Virus record (IMG/VR): IMGVR_UViG_3300017917_001749
Coordinates: 1 to 24,325 of that record
Length of the DNA stretch: 24,325 nt
From: a virus
Direction: 5' to 3' (one strand)
Every line of letters begins with the position of its first letter. Positions within the stretch are counted from its first letter, which is position 1. Both the position numbers and the translations under genes were made by a program. Of the stretch, positions 1 through 7,997 are shown in pieces. The notes under the pieces were generated by a model. That model searched no databases. It was not told the DNA's origin and saw only the letters and a program-made list of their open reading frames with translations.

Positions 1-1
1 G

Positions 2-166
2 GAAAAGTTCTTGGACTTCTGTGTAGAGTATGGCTATCGTTTTAACGAAGGCGATCTTTACAACTTCAAGAGCTATGCCTGGCAACAGTACAACAAATTC
101 ATTCAAGGCAAAAATGCCAAGAATATGTGGTTTGAAGACGGTCGCCGATTCGCAGGATACAGATAA
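2..166 (+). CDS. C-terminal end of an unrecognised protein (partial)
   Basis: An open frame enters from the left edge and stops with TAA at 164-166, leaving 54 residues. The visible tail is rich in aromatic and charged residues (for example FNEGDLYNFKSYAWQQ and a GRRFAGYR end). I do not recognise a family. The next gene starts two bases after the stop, so the two are probably co-transcribed. No start codon is visible; the reading frame is supported by its length without stops and by the tight junction with the following glycosyltransferase gene. Confidence 0.6.
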   Translation, partial: EKFLDFCVEYGYRFNEGDLYNFKSYAWQQYNKFIQGKNAKNMWFEDGRRFAGYR

Positions 167-168
167 TC

Positions 169-1359
169 ATGCGTCGATTATTTTACATGGGCCTCGAACC
201 ATACGAAGGCCGTTATACCCTTCAGCTACAACAATGGAATGAGGCTGTGTTTAAGCGACGCGGCATTGATTATGTTGTGGTTCCTGGCAGTACAATTGAC
301 AATACCAAATCTATTTCTGTTGGTCAAGTGTTAGACGCACATGGCCGCAGTTATTTTGGTATGAGTCAAATGATGAACCTAGTACAAATGATGCGTAGTG
401 GAGAGTGTACTGGTGAAGACGTTGTCTACTTTGAAGACATGTTCCAACCGGGCATTGAATCACTTCCGTATATTATGGATCAAATTCCAGCAGAGCAAAG
501 ACCGCGTGTGTATGTACGCTGTTTAGCACAAGCAATCGACCCAGATGACTTTGTACACGTTTGGGGTATGAGCAAATGGATGAGCTTATACGAACAAATG
601 GTCAATGAGTTTGCTACTGTGTTAGCTACCAATGAAGAGATGGTTGCTCACATGCGTATTGCCAACTACACTGCTCCTATCTATAACATTTCAGGATTGG
701 CGTTTGGTAAAGAAGAAGTGCTTGGTCGTATAAACAATCAAGTTAAGCCATTTGATCAAAGATCAATGCGTGTAGTATTTGCGGCTCGCTTTGACCAAGA
801 AAAGCAACCAGACTTCTTTATGGACTTGATTGAACAATGGCATGCCTTAAGTGCTATTGATCCACGTAACTATCCTAAGACAGAGTTTGCTGTACTATCA
901 GGTGGACCATTGCGTAGTAACAATCCTAAGTACCTAGAACGTGCTTACAAGATGGAAGCAGAAGGCAAGTTAAAAATCTATAAAGACTTGCAAAAGAATG
1001 ATTACTACAACTTAGTAAACGATAGTCGTGTACTGTTTAACTGTGCTTTACAAGATTGGGTATCTAATACTGTAAGCGAAGCAGATACATTAGGTTGTAA
1101 TGTTTTGTATCCGGCATATCGCAGTTTCCCAGAAACATTTGCCAACGATCATACTCGCATGTATGTCCCTTGGAGTCAAGAAGATGCTATCAACAAATTG
1201 ATGTATCTGTTAGATCAACCAAGTCCTAATCAGGGCAAGATCTCAGATTGGAACAACGGTACAATTGATCGTATCTGTGACATTATTGAGGGCAAAGGCG
1301 AACAGTGGAATCGTGCAGGAAATCGTTATCGTGATTATGTAGCCGAGGACAAATACTAA
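169..1359 (+). CDS. Glycosyltransferase, GT-B fold (GT4-like)
   Basis: This 396-residue protein looks like a GT-B glycosyltransferase, which moves a sugar from a nucleotide-sugar donor to an acceptor in the cytoplasm. The C-terminal half has the usual landmarks: a strand opening the second Rossmann domain (MRVVFAARFDQEKQPDFF, about residues 200-217), then an acidic donor-binding helix region (VSNTVSEADTLGCNVLYPAY, about 303-322), where E-x(3-4)-LGC-x-V resembles the E-x7-E/G-P motif of GT4 enzymes. The N-terminal half has no motif I can name. The stop overlaps the galE start by one base (TAATG), so the two are translationally coupled. Donor and acceptor are unknown; GalE and Glf nearby suggest galactose or galactofuranose. 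Family confidence is fair, substrate confidence low. Confidence 0.7.
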   Translation: MRRLFYMGLEPYEGRYTLQLQQWNEAVFKRRGIDYVVVPGSTIDNTKSISVGQVLDAHGRSYFGMSQMMNLVQMMRSGECTGEDVVYFEDMFQPGIESLPYIMDQIPAEQRPRVYVRCLAQAIDPDDFVHVWGMSKWMSLYEQMVNEFATVLATNEEMVAHMRIANYTAPIYNISGLAFGKEEVLGRINNQVKPFDQRSMRVVFAARFDQEKQPDFFMDLIEQWHALSAIDPRNYPKTEFAVLSGGPLRSNNPKYLERAYKMEAEGKLKIYKDLQKNDYYNLVNDSRVLFNCALQDWVSNTVSEADTLGCNVLYPAYRSFPETFANDHTRMYVPWSQEDAINKLMYLLDQPSPNQGKISDWNNGTIDRICDIIEGKGEQWNRAGNRYRDYVAEDKY

Positions 1360-2315
1360 TGCGGGTATTAGTTACAGGTGCCAGCGGTTACATTGGCGGA
1401 CAAACCGCTATTCAATTAAAGGATCAAGGTCATGAAGTATTTGGCCTTGATAGAGATAGATTACCTGCGCATTTACATACATTAGATATCTTTACAGAAT
1501 TCTGTCAATTTGATTTCGCTAGCGATGAAGCATTAAATTGGATTGCTAAACAACAGGTTGATGCTATTATTCATTGTGCTGGTACCAGTTTAGTTGGTCC
1601 TAGCATGATGAATCCAGATGAATATTACAACAACAATTTTGTTAAGACCAAAACACTTTGTGACTTTTTACTAACTTTTAAACATCGTCCTAGATTAATT
1701 TTTAGTTCAAGTGCTGCAACATATGGAAATCCAGTGATTACTCCATGTAGTGAGGTGGATCCTGTAGAGCCTATTAGCCCTTACGGTGAAAGCAAGCTCA
1801 TGATCGAATGGTTGCTAAAATCATATCAACGAGCTTATGGATTGGACTTTGTGGCATTTAGATACTTTAATGCCTGTGGTGCAGATCCTCAAGCACGTCA
1901 TGGTCAAGCACCGGGTGCTACACATATCATTGCTAGAATTTTAGAAAATTATCTAGCAGGCAAAGATTTTGTTTGTAATGGTAATGATTATGACACACCA
2001 GACGGTACCTGTATTCGCGATTATGTTCATGTGTCTGATATCGCTGATGCACATATCTTAGCATTAAACAAGCTACTTGTAGTGTCTGATGTTTATAATC
2101 TTGGTACCAAAGCCGGAGCAAGTAATCTTGAAGTAATGAAAACCGCAGCCAGTGTTATTGGCAATGATTTTGTGTGTCAATACGGACCAAGACGCGAAGG
2201 CGATCCTGCTTTGCTTACAGCAGATGCCGGCAAGTTTACTAACCATGCTAACTGGCAACCAAAATACAATTTGAAAGATGTAATCAAACACGCATGGGCA
2301 TGGTATAATCAATGA
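1359..2315 (+). CDS. galE: UDP-glucose 4-epimerase (GalE-like SDR)
   Basis: A 318-residue extended short-chain dehydrogenase/reductase that probably interconverts UDP-glucose and UDP-galactose with bound NAD. The N-terminus has the NAD-binding loop GASGYIGG (G7, G10, G13). A conserved serine/threonine stretch FSSSAATYG (about 115-123) and the catalytic pair Y142-x3-K146 (PYGESK) follow, and FRYFNACGADP is the usual GalE substrate-side motif. Length is close to the family norm of about 330. It overlaps the upstream glycosyltransferase by one base and the downstream aminotransferase gene by four (ATGA). With Glf at 8695-9801 it would supply UDP-galactopyranose for conversion to UDP-galactofuranose. 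A related UDP-sugar epimerase is possible. Confidence 0.88.
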   Translation: MRVLVTGASGYIGGQTAIQLKDQGHEVFGLDRDRLPAHLHTLDIFTEFCQFDFASDEALNWIAKQQVDAIIHCAGTSLVGPSMMNPDEYYNNNFVKTKTLCDFLLTFKHRPRLIFSSSAATYGNPVITPCSEVDPVEPISPYGESKLMIEWLLKSYQRAYGLDFVAFRYFNACGADPQARHGQAPGATHIIARILENYLAGKDFVCNGNDYDTPDGTCIRDYVHVSDIADAHILALNKLLVVSDVYNLGTKAGASNLEVMKTAASVIGNDFVCQYGPRREGDPALLTADAGKFTNHANWQPKYNLKDVIKHAWAWYNQ

Positions 2316-2893
2316 GTTTTAAAACTTTGTTTGATTTTGAGGAAGCTCTAGCTAGATACACAGGTGCTCCGTATGCTGTGGTCACCGATTGTTGTACTCA
2401 TGCTATAGAACTTTGCATGAGATACGATAGTGTTCAACAATGTCAATTTACAGCATACACCTATATTAGTGTGCCGATGATCATGCATCAGTTGGGTATC
2501 GAGTACAATCTACTAAACAATGCATGGTCAGGGGAATATCCTTTTATTGGCACACGCATTTGGGACAGTGCTAGAAGATTAGAACCCAACATGTATAAAG
2601 AAGGACAAATGCAGTGTCTAAGTTTTGGTCGCACCAAGCCTTTGGAACTCGGTCGTATGGGTGCCATACTGTTGGATGATATCGAAGCCTATGATCAAAT
2701 CTCAATGATGCGCAGTGACGGCAGAAACCTACGCTATGCACCTTGGCAGGACCAGATCTCGTTTGGACAAGGCTATCACTATTGTCCAACTTTGGAAATC
2801 TGCGAGCAAGGTATCAAACAATTAGCAACACATCAACCACAATGTCAGACAGTAGTTTATCCAGACTGCAGAGAAATTTTAATTAAAAGTTGA
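2312..2893 (+). CDS. Half-length DegT/DnrJ/EryC1-type aminotransferase-like protein
   Basis: The 193 residues match the N-terminal, PLP-binding half of DegT/DnrJ/EryC1/StrS sugar aminotransferases: FEEALARYTGAPYAVVTDCC (8-27) is the opening helix and cofactor strand, IWDSARRL (83-90) holds the aspartate expected to touch the pyridine nitrogen (D85), and SFGRTKPLELGRMGAILLDD (104-123) carries the expected PLP lysine K109. Family members are normally 370-400 residues, and the C-terminal substrate domain is absent. The frame ends in a normal stop, and a promoter begins just before that stop, so this is either a minimal form or an old truncation. It follows galE with an ATGA overlap. Activity is uncertain; fold assignment is reasonable. 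Confidence 0.65.
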   Translation: MSFKTLFDFEEALARYTGAPYAVVTDCCTHAIELCMRYDSVQQCQFTAYTYISVPMIMHQLGIEYNLLNNAWSGEYPFIGTRIWDSARRLEPNMYKEGQMQCLSFGRTKPLELGRMGAILLDDIEAYDQISMMRSDGRNLRYAPWQDQISFGQGYHYCPTLEICEQGIKQLATHQPQCQTVVYPDCREILIKS

Positions 2894-2918
2894 CATTGAT
2901 CTAAATAACCTTTACAAT
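2890..2918 (+). promoter_or_regulatory. Sigma-70 type promoter for folE
   Basis: TTGACA at 2890-2895, a 17-base spacer and TACAAT at 2913-2918 make a near-consensus host promoter. It gives a leader of about 36 bases containing a small GGAC/GTCC hairpin (2931-2944), then CGGAG (2951-2955) before the folE ATG. The spacer also contains CTAAATA (2901-2907), resembling a T4 late motif. Confidence 0.8.
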
Positions 2919-2960
2919 AACATTAACTTTGGACATCCACGTCCTTAACTCGGAGATAAA

Positions 2961-3719
2961 ATGACAGACAAAAAACTTGAAGAACAATCGGCAAAATTAA
3001 AAGAGTTGCTAGAAGATGTACGTCCAACAGAAAAGAACTTGGCACAAGTATTAAGAGAACAAATGCGTTCTAATGGTAAAAGATTCTGGGCAGGAGACAA
3101 TATCAGTGATTATGTATCAGAAAAGCAAAAACAGCAACTGATCGACGAAGCAACTGTGGCATTTGAGAATGTGTTAGACACATTGTTAATTGACCGAGAA
3201 AATGATCCAAACTCAAAGGGCACAGCTCGACGTTTGGCCAAAATGTATTACAACGAAATCATGGCAGGTCGTTATGAACCAGCACCTGATGCAACTGCTT
3301 TTCCAAATGACAGTGAGGACAGATATGAAGGCATGCTTGTGGTTAGAAGTGAACTTCGCAGTATGTGTAGCCATCATCACCAACCAGTATCTGGTGTTGC
3401 TTACATTGGTATTATTGCCGCTGGCAAACTTATTGGTCTTAGCAAGTACACTCGTATTGCTCAGTGGTGTGCTCGTCGCGGTACACTACAAGAAGAACTT
3501 TGTAACGATATCGCTAGAGAGATCATGAAAGCCACGGATTCAACCAACGTGGGTGTTTATATTCAAGCCACGCATGGTTGCTGTGAGAACCGAGGTATTA
3601 TGGCGCATTCAAGTCTGACACAAACAACTGTACTCAAAGGCGTGTTTGCTACAGACCCAAGTGTTAAAAAAGAATTTATGGATAATATCAAGCTACAACA
3701 AGAGTTTGCTCCAAGATAA
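2961..3719 (+). CDS. folE: GTP cyclohydrolase I
   Basis: A 252-residue FolE, which converts GTP to 7,8-dihydroneopterin triphosphate, the first step of both folate and 7-deazaguanine (queuosine/preQ0) synthesis. The catalytic core is clear: MCSHHHQPVSG (135-145) holds zinc ligands C136 and H139, GLSKYTRIAQWCARR (159-173) is the signature helix, and HGCCENRG (205-212) supplies the third zinc ligand C207. The family's C-E-H-H is C-S-H-H here, so the glutamate is replaced. An N-terminal extension of about 60 residues precedes the core. It has its own promoter and Shine-Dalgarno. Together with the QueD-like and QueE genes in this window it points to a phage 7-deazaguanine pathway, probably for DNA modification. 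Confidence 0.93.
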   Translation: MTDKKLEEQSAKLKELLEDVRPTEKNLAQVLREQMRSNGKRFWAGDNISDYVSEKQKQQLIDEATVAFENVLDTLLIDRENDPNSKGTARRLAKMYYNEIMAGRYEPAPDATAFPNDSEDRYEGMLVVRSELRSMCSHHHQPVSGVAYIGIIAAGKLIGLSKYTRIAQWCARRGTLQEELCNDIAREIMKATDSTNVGVYIQATHGCCENRGIMAHSSLTQTTVLKGVFATDPSVKKEFMDNIKLQQEFAPR

Positions 3720-3748
3720 AATCCTTATAAATCAATGACTTAGTGTTA

Positions 3749-3777
3749 TTGACCAGAAATCCACAATAAGTTATAAT
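3749..3777 (+). promoter_or_regulatory. Sigma-70 type promoter for the FG-GAP lipoprotein
   Basis: TTGACC at 3749-3754, a 17-base spacer and a perfect TATAAT at 3772-3777. The start point would fall near 3784, giving a short leader before the ATG at 3808. The promoter lies in the 88-base gap after folE, so the lipoprotein is transcribed independently. Confidence 0.75.
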
Positions 3778-3803
3778 ATCTGTATTGTAATCATTGTGGA
3801 TTT
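3757..3803 (+). repeat. 11-bp inverted repeat around the -10 element (operator candidate)
   Basis: AAATCCACAAT (3757-3767) and ATTGTGGATTT (3793-3803) are perfect inverted copies separated by 25 bases. The left arm sits in the promoter spacer and the right arm just past the expected start point, so the -10 lies between them. The left arm is not transcribed from this promoter, so a protein-binding operator fits better than an RNA hairpin. Confidence 0.55.
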
Positions 3804-3807
3804 TCTT

Positions 3808-6171
3808 ATGAAATTTCGTAGAACCGTTTTATCTGTTTCTATAACAGCGGCAATTGCCACTCTATCAGCCTGTGGCGGAGGTGGAGGTGGAGGTGGGGGT
3901 GGCTATCAAGCTTCAATAAATCGCCAAGTTCCTTTTTCAGTGCCTACTCGAGTTGGGTCCGTTACTCCAATTAATAGTTCCAATTACGAATACGATCACA
4001 GTGCATTGTACGCAGAAAATATTTCTGGGGGCACCACTCAAGAGTTAATTGTAACTGGGCGCATGACCCCAGATTCTGGTTCGTATTCTACTTATAATCT
4101 TTCGGTATTTGGCTGGTCAAATGGAGAATTGGTAAATCAAACCTCACAGTGGTTTACAGGCACAGACAATCAAATTATAGGTACAGAAGCACAAGTTAAA
4201 TTTGGAGACTTTGACGGCGACGGTCTTAAAGACATGTATGCTCCTCCATACACAGATACCAACGTATATGGACCAGGCGCTGTATTTTTCAATAACGGCT
4301 CAAACTTTACAAGAACTAACATTAACGTTGGTAATATATTAAGTCATGACAGTGCAGTATATGATTTAAACAACGACGGTCGTAGCGATATTGTAACTAT
4401 GAGTTTTGGAAACGACGTAAGATTTAGTTTTGGAAACGCCGACCGTACGTTTACAACTTATACAAACATTACTAATCAAGGTGGTGGATCTGGGTTGGCT
4501 GTTGCTGATTTTTTAGGTGATGGATCAAGCACAATGATCATGACTGATACTGGCGCAGGCGGCAATCGTCTTTATAGCTGGTCAATTACCAATCAGCTTG
4601 GGTCACCAAACTTATATATTACTGAAATTGCAACTTTACCCACTCCAAGATTTTTATTACCGAAATGGTCAAGCTACGGATTTAGTGGATCTCACGATAT
4701 TCGAGCATTAGCATTTGACTTTGACAACAGCGGTAGAACCAGTGCTGTTATTATTAGTCGACCATGGGCTTCAGGAGGACAATGGCCAAATTACAGTGAA
4801 GTACAATTCTTAAAAAATCAGGGCGGCGGCGTGTTTATTGACGTTACTGATACAACGTTAATTGGTTACAACCACAATACATCAGCCAGCTACAATCCAA
4901 AACTTGCAGACGTCAACAGTGACGGGTTGATCGACATTGTGTTAAGTAGTCCAGACTGGGACACCACTGGCTCTAGCCAAGTATTGATTCATACAGTTGA
5001 TCACAAGTATGTAGCCAGTTATGCCACTGTACTCAAAGCATTCCAAGATCAAGCAATCAATATTGAAAACGCAATCAGTTCCGGGGTCAATAATGGCGCC
5101 AATGGTATTGTATTTGTACAAGGACCAGACGGCTCAACGTATCTAGCTACCGCAGTTAGTTATAGATCTGGAGGTCAACAGCAAAAAGCAATTTACCTTA
5201 GTAAACTAGGGGCTAATATACCTAGTGCGCAGGCTACAGCTGATACAATTCGTCAACAGTGGCCATGGATGAATGATGCTCAAGTGAACACTGTGTTGGC
5301 TCAAAGTTCTACTACATGGTTTGGTCTTAATGTGTTAGATCCCAACAAGGCATTAAATCCAATTGGATCTTTGAGTTTACCGGTAAATGGTCGGTTAATG
5401 AATCTTGGTGGATTTATTGGAGGTATTAATCTAAACGGTGTTGCCAATCAAATCAGTGTAGTTGACTCTATAGGTCGTAACTTTACAATGAATTATTCAT
5501 CAACAAACACTCCTGGAATTATGAATTCATGGAGTAGATTGATTGATAACATAGACGACGATACAAGAAGCTCACAAGTATCGGGTGTCCAAACTTTCAA
5601 ATATAATGGCGTCAAATTTGGTGGTACCGAAGACAATCGTAATATGATTGTAGGTATTACTGGCATTGATATAGGAAAAAATACTACTCTTAACATGCAG
5701 TATACTCGAATGCCATTTAGTCCGTTTGTACAACTCAACGGCAATTGGGGATTGGTAAAAAGTTCAAGTACTATGGAATCAACTATTGCAAACAGACAAG
5801 GTGCTTTTGTAAGCAAACTGGGCTTGATGTATTCTAACACGGAGATTGAGCAAGGGTTAGTAAACAGAATCAATCCAATTAGCAGTGTCTGGGCCGAGGC
5901 TGGTTATGAATGGACCAACTTTAAAATGTATAGCGGTATTCTACCCAAAGTAGTTTCTGGTTCCGCAGACATAACTTTGCCAACCGGCGTTGACAGTTTA
6001 GGAAAAATTAGTTATACTAATACAAAGGCCAATGTTTATAGCCCAACCGTAACCTATGCTAGATTTAGTTACAGTGACCGTATCAACAAAAAAATCACGT
6101 ACCAAATTAACGGCATTGTGACCAGTCAGCAACAACACAGTATTGTTGGCAATATGCAAATTAATTTTTAA
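3808..6171 (+). CDS. FG-GAP/VCBS-repeat lipoprotein with a barrel-like C-terminus
   Basis: A 787-residue secreted protein starting at the ATG at 3808; an in-frame GTG at 3796 would only add four residues before the signal peptide. Residues 1-22 form a lipoprotein signal peptide (KFRR, a hydrophobic run, LSAC lipobox with C22), followed by ten glycines. Several calcium-loop-like FG-GAP/VCBS motifs follow (DFDGDGLKD near 134, DLNNDGRSD near 186, then FDFDNSGRTSA and DVNSDGLID), predicting a beta-propeller. The last 250 residues alternate polar and hydrophobic positions and end in phenylalanine (GNMQINF), as in outer-membrane barrels. It is probably displayed on the host outer membrane. Possible roles are blocking superinfection, adhesion, or a virion-associated function. 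It has its own promoter and palindrome. Confidence 0.75.
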   Translation: MKFRRTVLSVSITAAIATLSACGGGGGGGGGGYQASINRQVPFSVPTRVGSVTPINSSNYEYDHSALYAENISGGTTQELIVTGRMTPDSGSYSTYNLSVFGWSNGELVNQTSQWFTGTDNQIIGTEAQVKFGDFDGDGLKDMYAPPYTDTNVYGPGAVFFNNGSNFTRTNINVGNILSHDSAVYDLNNDGRSDIVTMSFGNDVRFSFGNADRTFTTYTNITNQGGGSGLAVADFLGDGSSTMIMTDTGAGGNRLYSWSITNQLGSPNLYITEIATLPTPRFLLPKWSSYGFSGSHDIRALAFDFDNSGRTSAVIISRPWASGGQWPNYSEVQFLKNQGGGVFIDVTDTTLIGYNHNTSASYNPKLADVNSDGLIDIVLSSPDWDTTGSSQVLIHTVDHKYVASYATVLKAFQDQAINIENAISSGVNNGANGIVFVQGPDGSTYLATAVSYRSGGQQQKAIYLSKLGANIPSAQATADTIRQQWPWMNDAQVNTVLAQSSTTWFGLNVLDPNKALNPIGSLSLPVNGRLMNLGGFIGGINLNGVANQISVVDSIGRNFTMNYSSTNTPGIMNSWSRLIDNIDDDTRSSQVSGVQTFKYNGVKFGGTEDNRNMIVGITGIDIGKNTTLNMQYTRMPFSPFVQLNGNWGLVKSSSTMESTIANRQGAFVSKLGLMYSNTEIEQGLVNRINPISSVWAEAGYEWTNFKMYSGILPKVVSGSADITLPTGVDSLGKISYTNTKANVYSPTVTYARFSYSDRINKKITYQINGIVTSQQQHSIVGNMQINF

Positions 6172-6180
6172 AGGAATCGT

Positions 6181-6573
6181 ATGTCACGTAGAGATAGTGT
6201 TTTCAACGACCTAGCAGATCTTATCGAAGATTCAACTGCTCCCTGGACTGAAGTTTTAAGTGAAGATTATCATGTAAAAGTTTTCTATGACAAATATCCA
6301 GTGACTGATGGGCATTTGTTATTTGTTCCCAAATACAACACCATTGGTGTACTAACAGATGCTTTTGAAGATGCTGTGCGTTATGGTAAAAAAATGGTTG
6401 AACTAGGACAATGGCCTGGATTTAACATTGGAATGAATTATAATAGTGTTGCTGGTCAGACCGTGGAGTGGCCTCACATACATTTGATTCCTCGTAGGCA
6501 TGGTGATGTAGAAGACCCAATTGGTGGAGTTCGTAATATTATTCCTGGCAAGGGTAATTACAAGAATAAATAA
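6181..6573 (+). CDS. HIT-family nucleotide hydrolase-like protein
   Basis: A 130-residue histidine-triad family protein; relatives cleave dinucleoside polyphosphates or AMP derivatives. The fold landmarks are FYDKYPVTDGHLLFVPK (about 35-51) and the triad region GQTVEWPHIHLIPRR (about 92-106), followed by GGVRNIIPGKGNY, which is typical of bacterial members. The first histidine of the H-x-H-x-H triad is tryptophan, leaving W-P-H-I-H. The last two histidines, including the expected nucleophile, remain, so activity is plausible but not certain. AAAGGA at 6170-6175, overlapping the lipoprotein stop, gives a Shine-Dalgarno, and the gene is probably transcribed with the lipoprotein. Confidence 0.8.
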   Translation: MSRRDSVFNDLADLIEDSTAPWTEVLSEDYHVKVFYDKYPVTDGHLLFVPKYNTIGVLTDAFEDAVRYGKKMVELGQWPGFNIGMNYNSVAGQTVEWPHIHLIPRRHGDVEDPIGGVRNIIPGKGNYKNK

Positions 6574-6611
6574 TGCTTTCAACAAACAGCGGCCTTTTGG
6601 TGTCATCCCGC

Positions 6612-6640
6612 TTGATAAATTCTGCCACCTATGCTATAAT
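6612..6640 (+). promoter_or_regulatory. Sigma-70 promoter with extended -10 for the queD-like gene
   Basis: TTGATA at 6612-6617, a 17-base spacer and TATAAT at 6635-6640, preceded by TGC (extended -10). A 6-bp inverted repeat, CCTATG (6628-6633) and CATAGG (6645-6650), brackets the -10, and its right arm runs into the AGGAG Shine-Dalgarno. Start point expected near 6647. Confidence 0.8.
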
Positions 6641-6659
6641 CTAACATAGGAGAAATACA

Positions 6660-7157
6660 ATGCAACCTGTTCAATACAAATATACCAGCACAAAAGAATA
6701 CCACGATGCTTTTCCTTGTGCTTATCGTCAATGGCGTGCCGACAGCCATTGTAACTTAATTCATGGCTATTCATTTAGCATGAAGTTTTACTTTGGTACC
6801 AATGACTTAGACGTTCGTAACTGGGCTGCTGATTACGGCGGGTTAAAAGAACTTAAGAATGTTCTTGAATCACAATTTGATCATACTTTACTTGTATCCG
6901 AAGATGATCCAGAACTTGAATTATACAAAGAAATGGAACGTCGCAATATTGCTAAACTTACTATCTTACCTAAGCTGGGTTGCGAAGGACTAGCCGATCA
7001 ACTTTACAAGTATGTAAATGGTGTATACATTCCAGACATGTGGGGACAGGCAGAAGCAGAACGGTTGTGGTGCTATCGTGTTGAAGTACGTGAAACACAA
7101 TCAAACATGGCATTCCGTGAAGGACATCGAGAGTGGAACGAGGATTTGTTTGAGTAA
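6660..7157 (+). CDS. queD: 6-carboxytetrahydropterin synthase-like protein (QueD/PTPS family)
   Basis: A 165-residue member of the PTPS/QueD family, which turns dihydroneopterin triphosphate into 6-carboxy-tetrahydropterin, the second step toward preQ0. C31 and H35 in SHCNLIHGYSFSM (29-41) align with the catalytic cysteine and a zinc histidine of the canonical C-x3-H-G-H. FDHTLLV matches the D-H pair, GCEGLADQLYKYV the helix, and VEVRETQ the substrate-binding glutamate. Two usual zinc histidines look replaced by tyrosine: Y22 (AYR for AHR) and Y37 (HGY for HGH). The variant may be a known phage type. It has its own promoter with AGGAG. It is grouped with folE and queE by function. Confidence 0.82.
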   Translation: MQPVQYKYTSTKEYHDAFPCAYRQWRADSHCNLIHGYSFSMKFYFGTNDLDVRNWAADYGGLKELKNVLESQFDHTLLVSEDDPELELYKEMERRNIAKLTILPKLGCEGLADQLYKYVNGVYIPDMWGQAEAERLWCYRVEVRETQSNMAFREGHREWNEDLFE

Positions 7158-7160
7158 TTT

Positions 7161-7997
7161 ATGACAGAAAAAAATCAATATAGCATAGCAGTATTATTAC
7201 CTACTCGTGGTCGAACAGATGCATTGAGTCGTAGCGTTATTGGGTTGGTAAATCGAGCAGTCATGCTTGATAAGATTCAATTGATGTTTGCGTTTGACAA
7301 CGACGACGAAGTTGGCAAAACGCACTTTGTGGAACATTTACAACCTTGGTTGGATAAAAAAGGTGTGGATTATACTGCCATGGAATTTGAACCGTTGGGC
7401 TATAGTCGTCTCAATGAATATATCAATGCCCTGGCTAAAGAATCCAGTGCAGATTGGTTGTTCTTCTGGAACGATGATGCTCTTATGGATACGTCTGGAT
7501 GGGACAAAATTATTGCCAGTTACACTGATCAATTTAAACTGTTAGCGGTGCATACACATCGAGATCATCCTTACAGTATATTTCCCATAGTTCCGCGAGC
7601 CTGGTTAGATACATTGGGTTACCTTAGTCCACATCCATTGACAGATGCATGGTTAAGTCAAATTGCATATCAGTTGGATATTTGGGAACGTATTCCGGTA
7701 CATGTTACACACGATCGTCACGATCTAACAGGCAACAACAAAGACGAAACATTTGATGCTAGAAACATGAATGAACTCGAAGGCAATCCTGCGAATCCCA
7801 AAGACTTTCATAACCCAAGTTGGATTACGTTACGCATGGACGAAACTGAAAAATTATGCCAATGGATGAAGGCGCAGAAACTAGATACATCGTGGTGGGA
7901 AAATGTCAAAACAGGCAAACAAAATCCTTGGGAAAAACTAGCAGCCAATGATGTTAATGGCCACATGAAACACTTTAAAATAAACTTTAAAAAATAA
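7161..7997 (+). CDS. Glycosyltransferase, GT-A fold (GT2-like)
   Basis: A 278-residue protein with a GT2-type nucleotide-diphospho-sugar fold. IAVLLPTRGRTDALSRSV (9-26) is the opening strand and donor loop; FAFDNDDE (43-50) is the second strand; DWLFFWNDDALM (98-109) supplies a D-x-D-like metal motif (N104-D105-D106). The C-terminal third has no recognised domain. It lies 3 bases after queD and its stop overlaps the next start by one base (TAATG). The neighbours (methyltransferase, Glf, a second transferase-like gene) suggest it builds a glycan or decorates phage DNA or virions. Donor and acceptor cannot be read from the sequence. Confidence 0.68.
   Translation: MTEKNQYSIAVLLPTRGRTDALSRSVIGLVNRAVMLDKIQLMFAFDNDDEVGKTHFVEHLQPWLDKKGVDYTAMEFEPLGYSRLNEYINALAKESSADWLFFWNDDALMDTSGWDKIIASYTDQFKLLAVHTHRDHPYSIFPIVPRAWLDTLGYLSPHPLTDAWLSQIAYQLDIWERIPVHVTHDRHDLTGNNKDETFDARNMNELEGNPANPKDFHNPSWITLRMDETEKLCQWMKAQKLDTSWWENVKTGKQNPWEKLAANDVNGHMKHFKINFKK

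Noticed and set aside
30-242. 70-residue ORF at the left edge
   Set aside because: Out of frame with both the partial gene ending at 166 and the glycosyltransferase starting at 169; a shadow frame.
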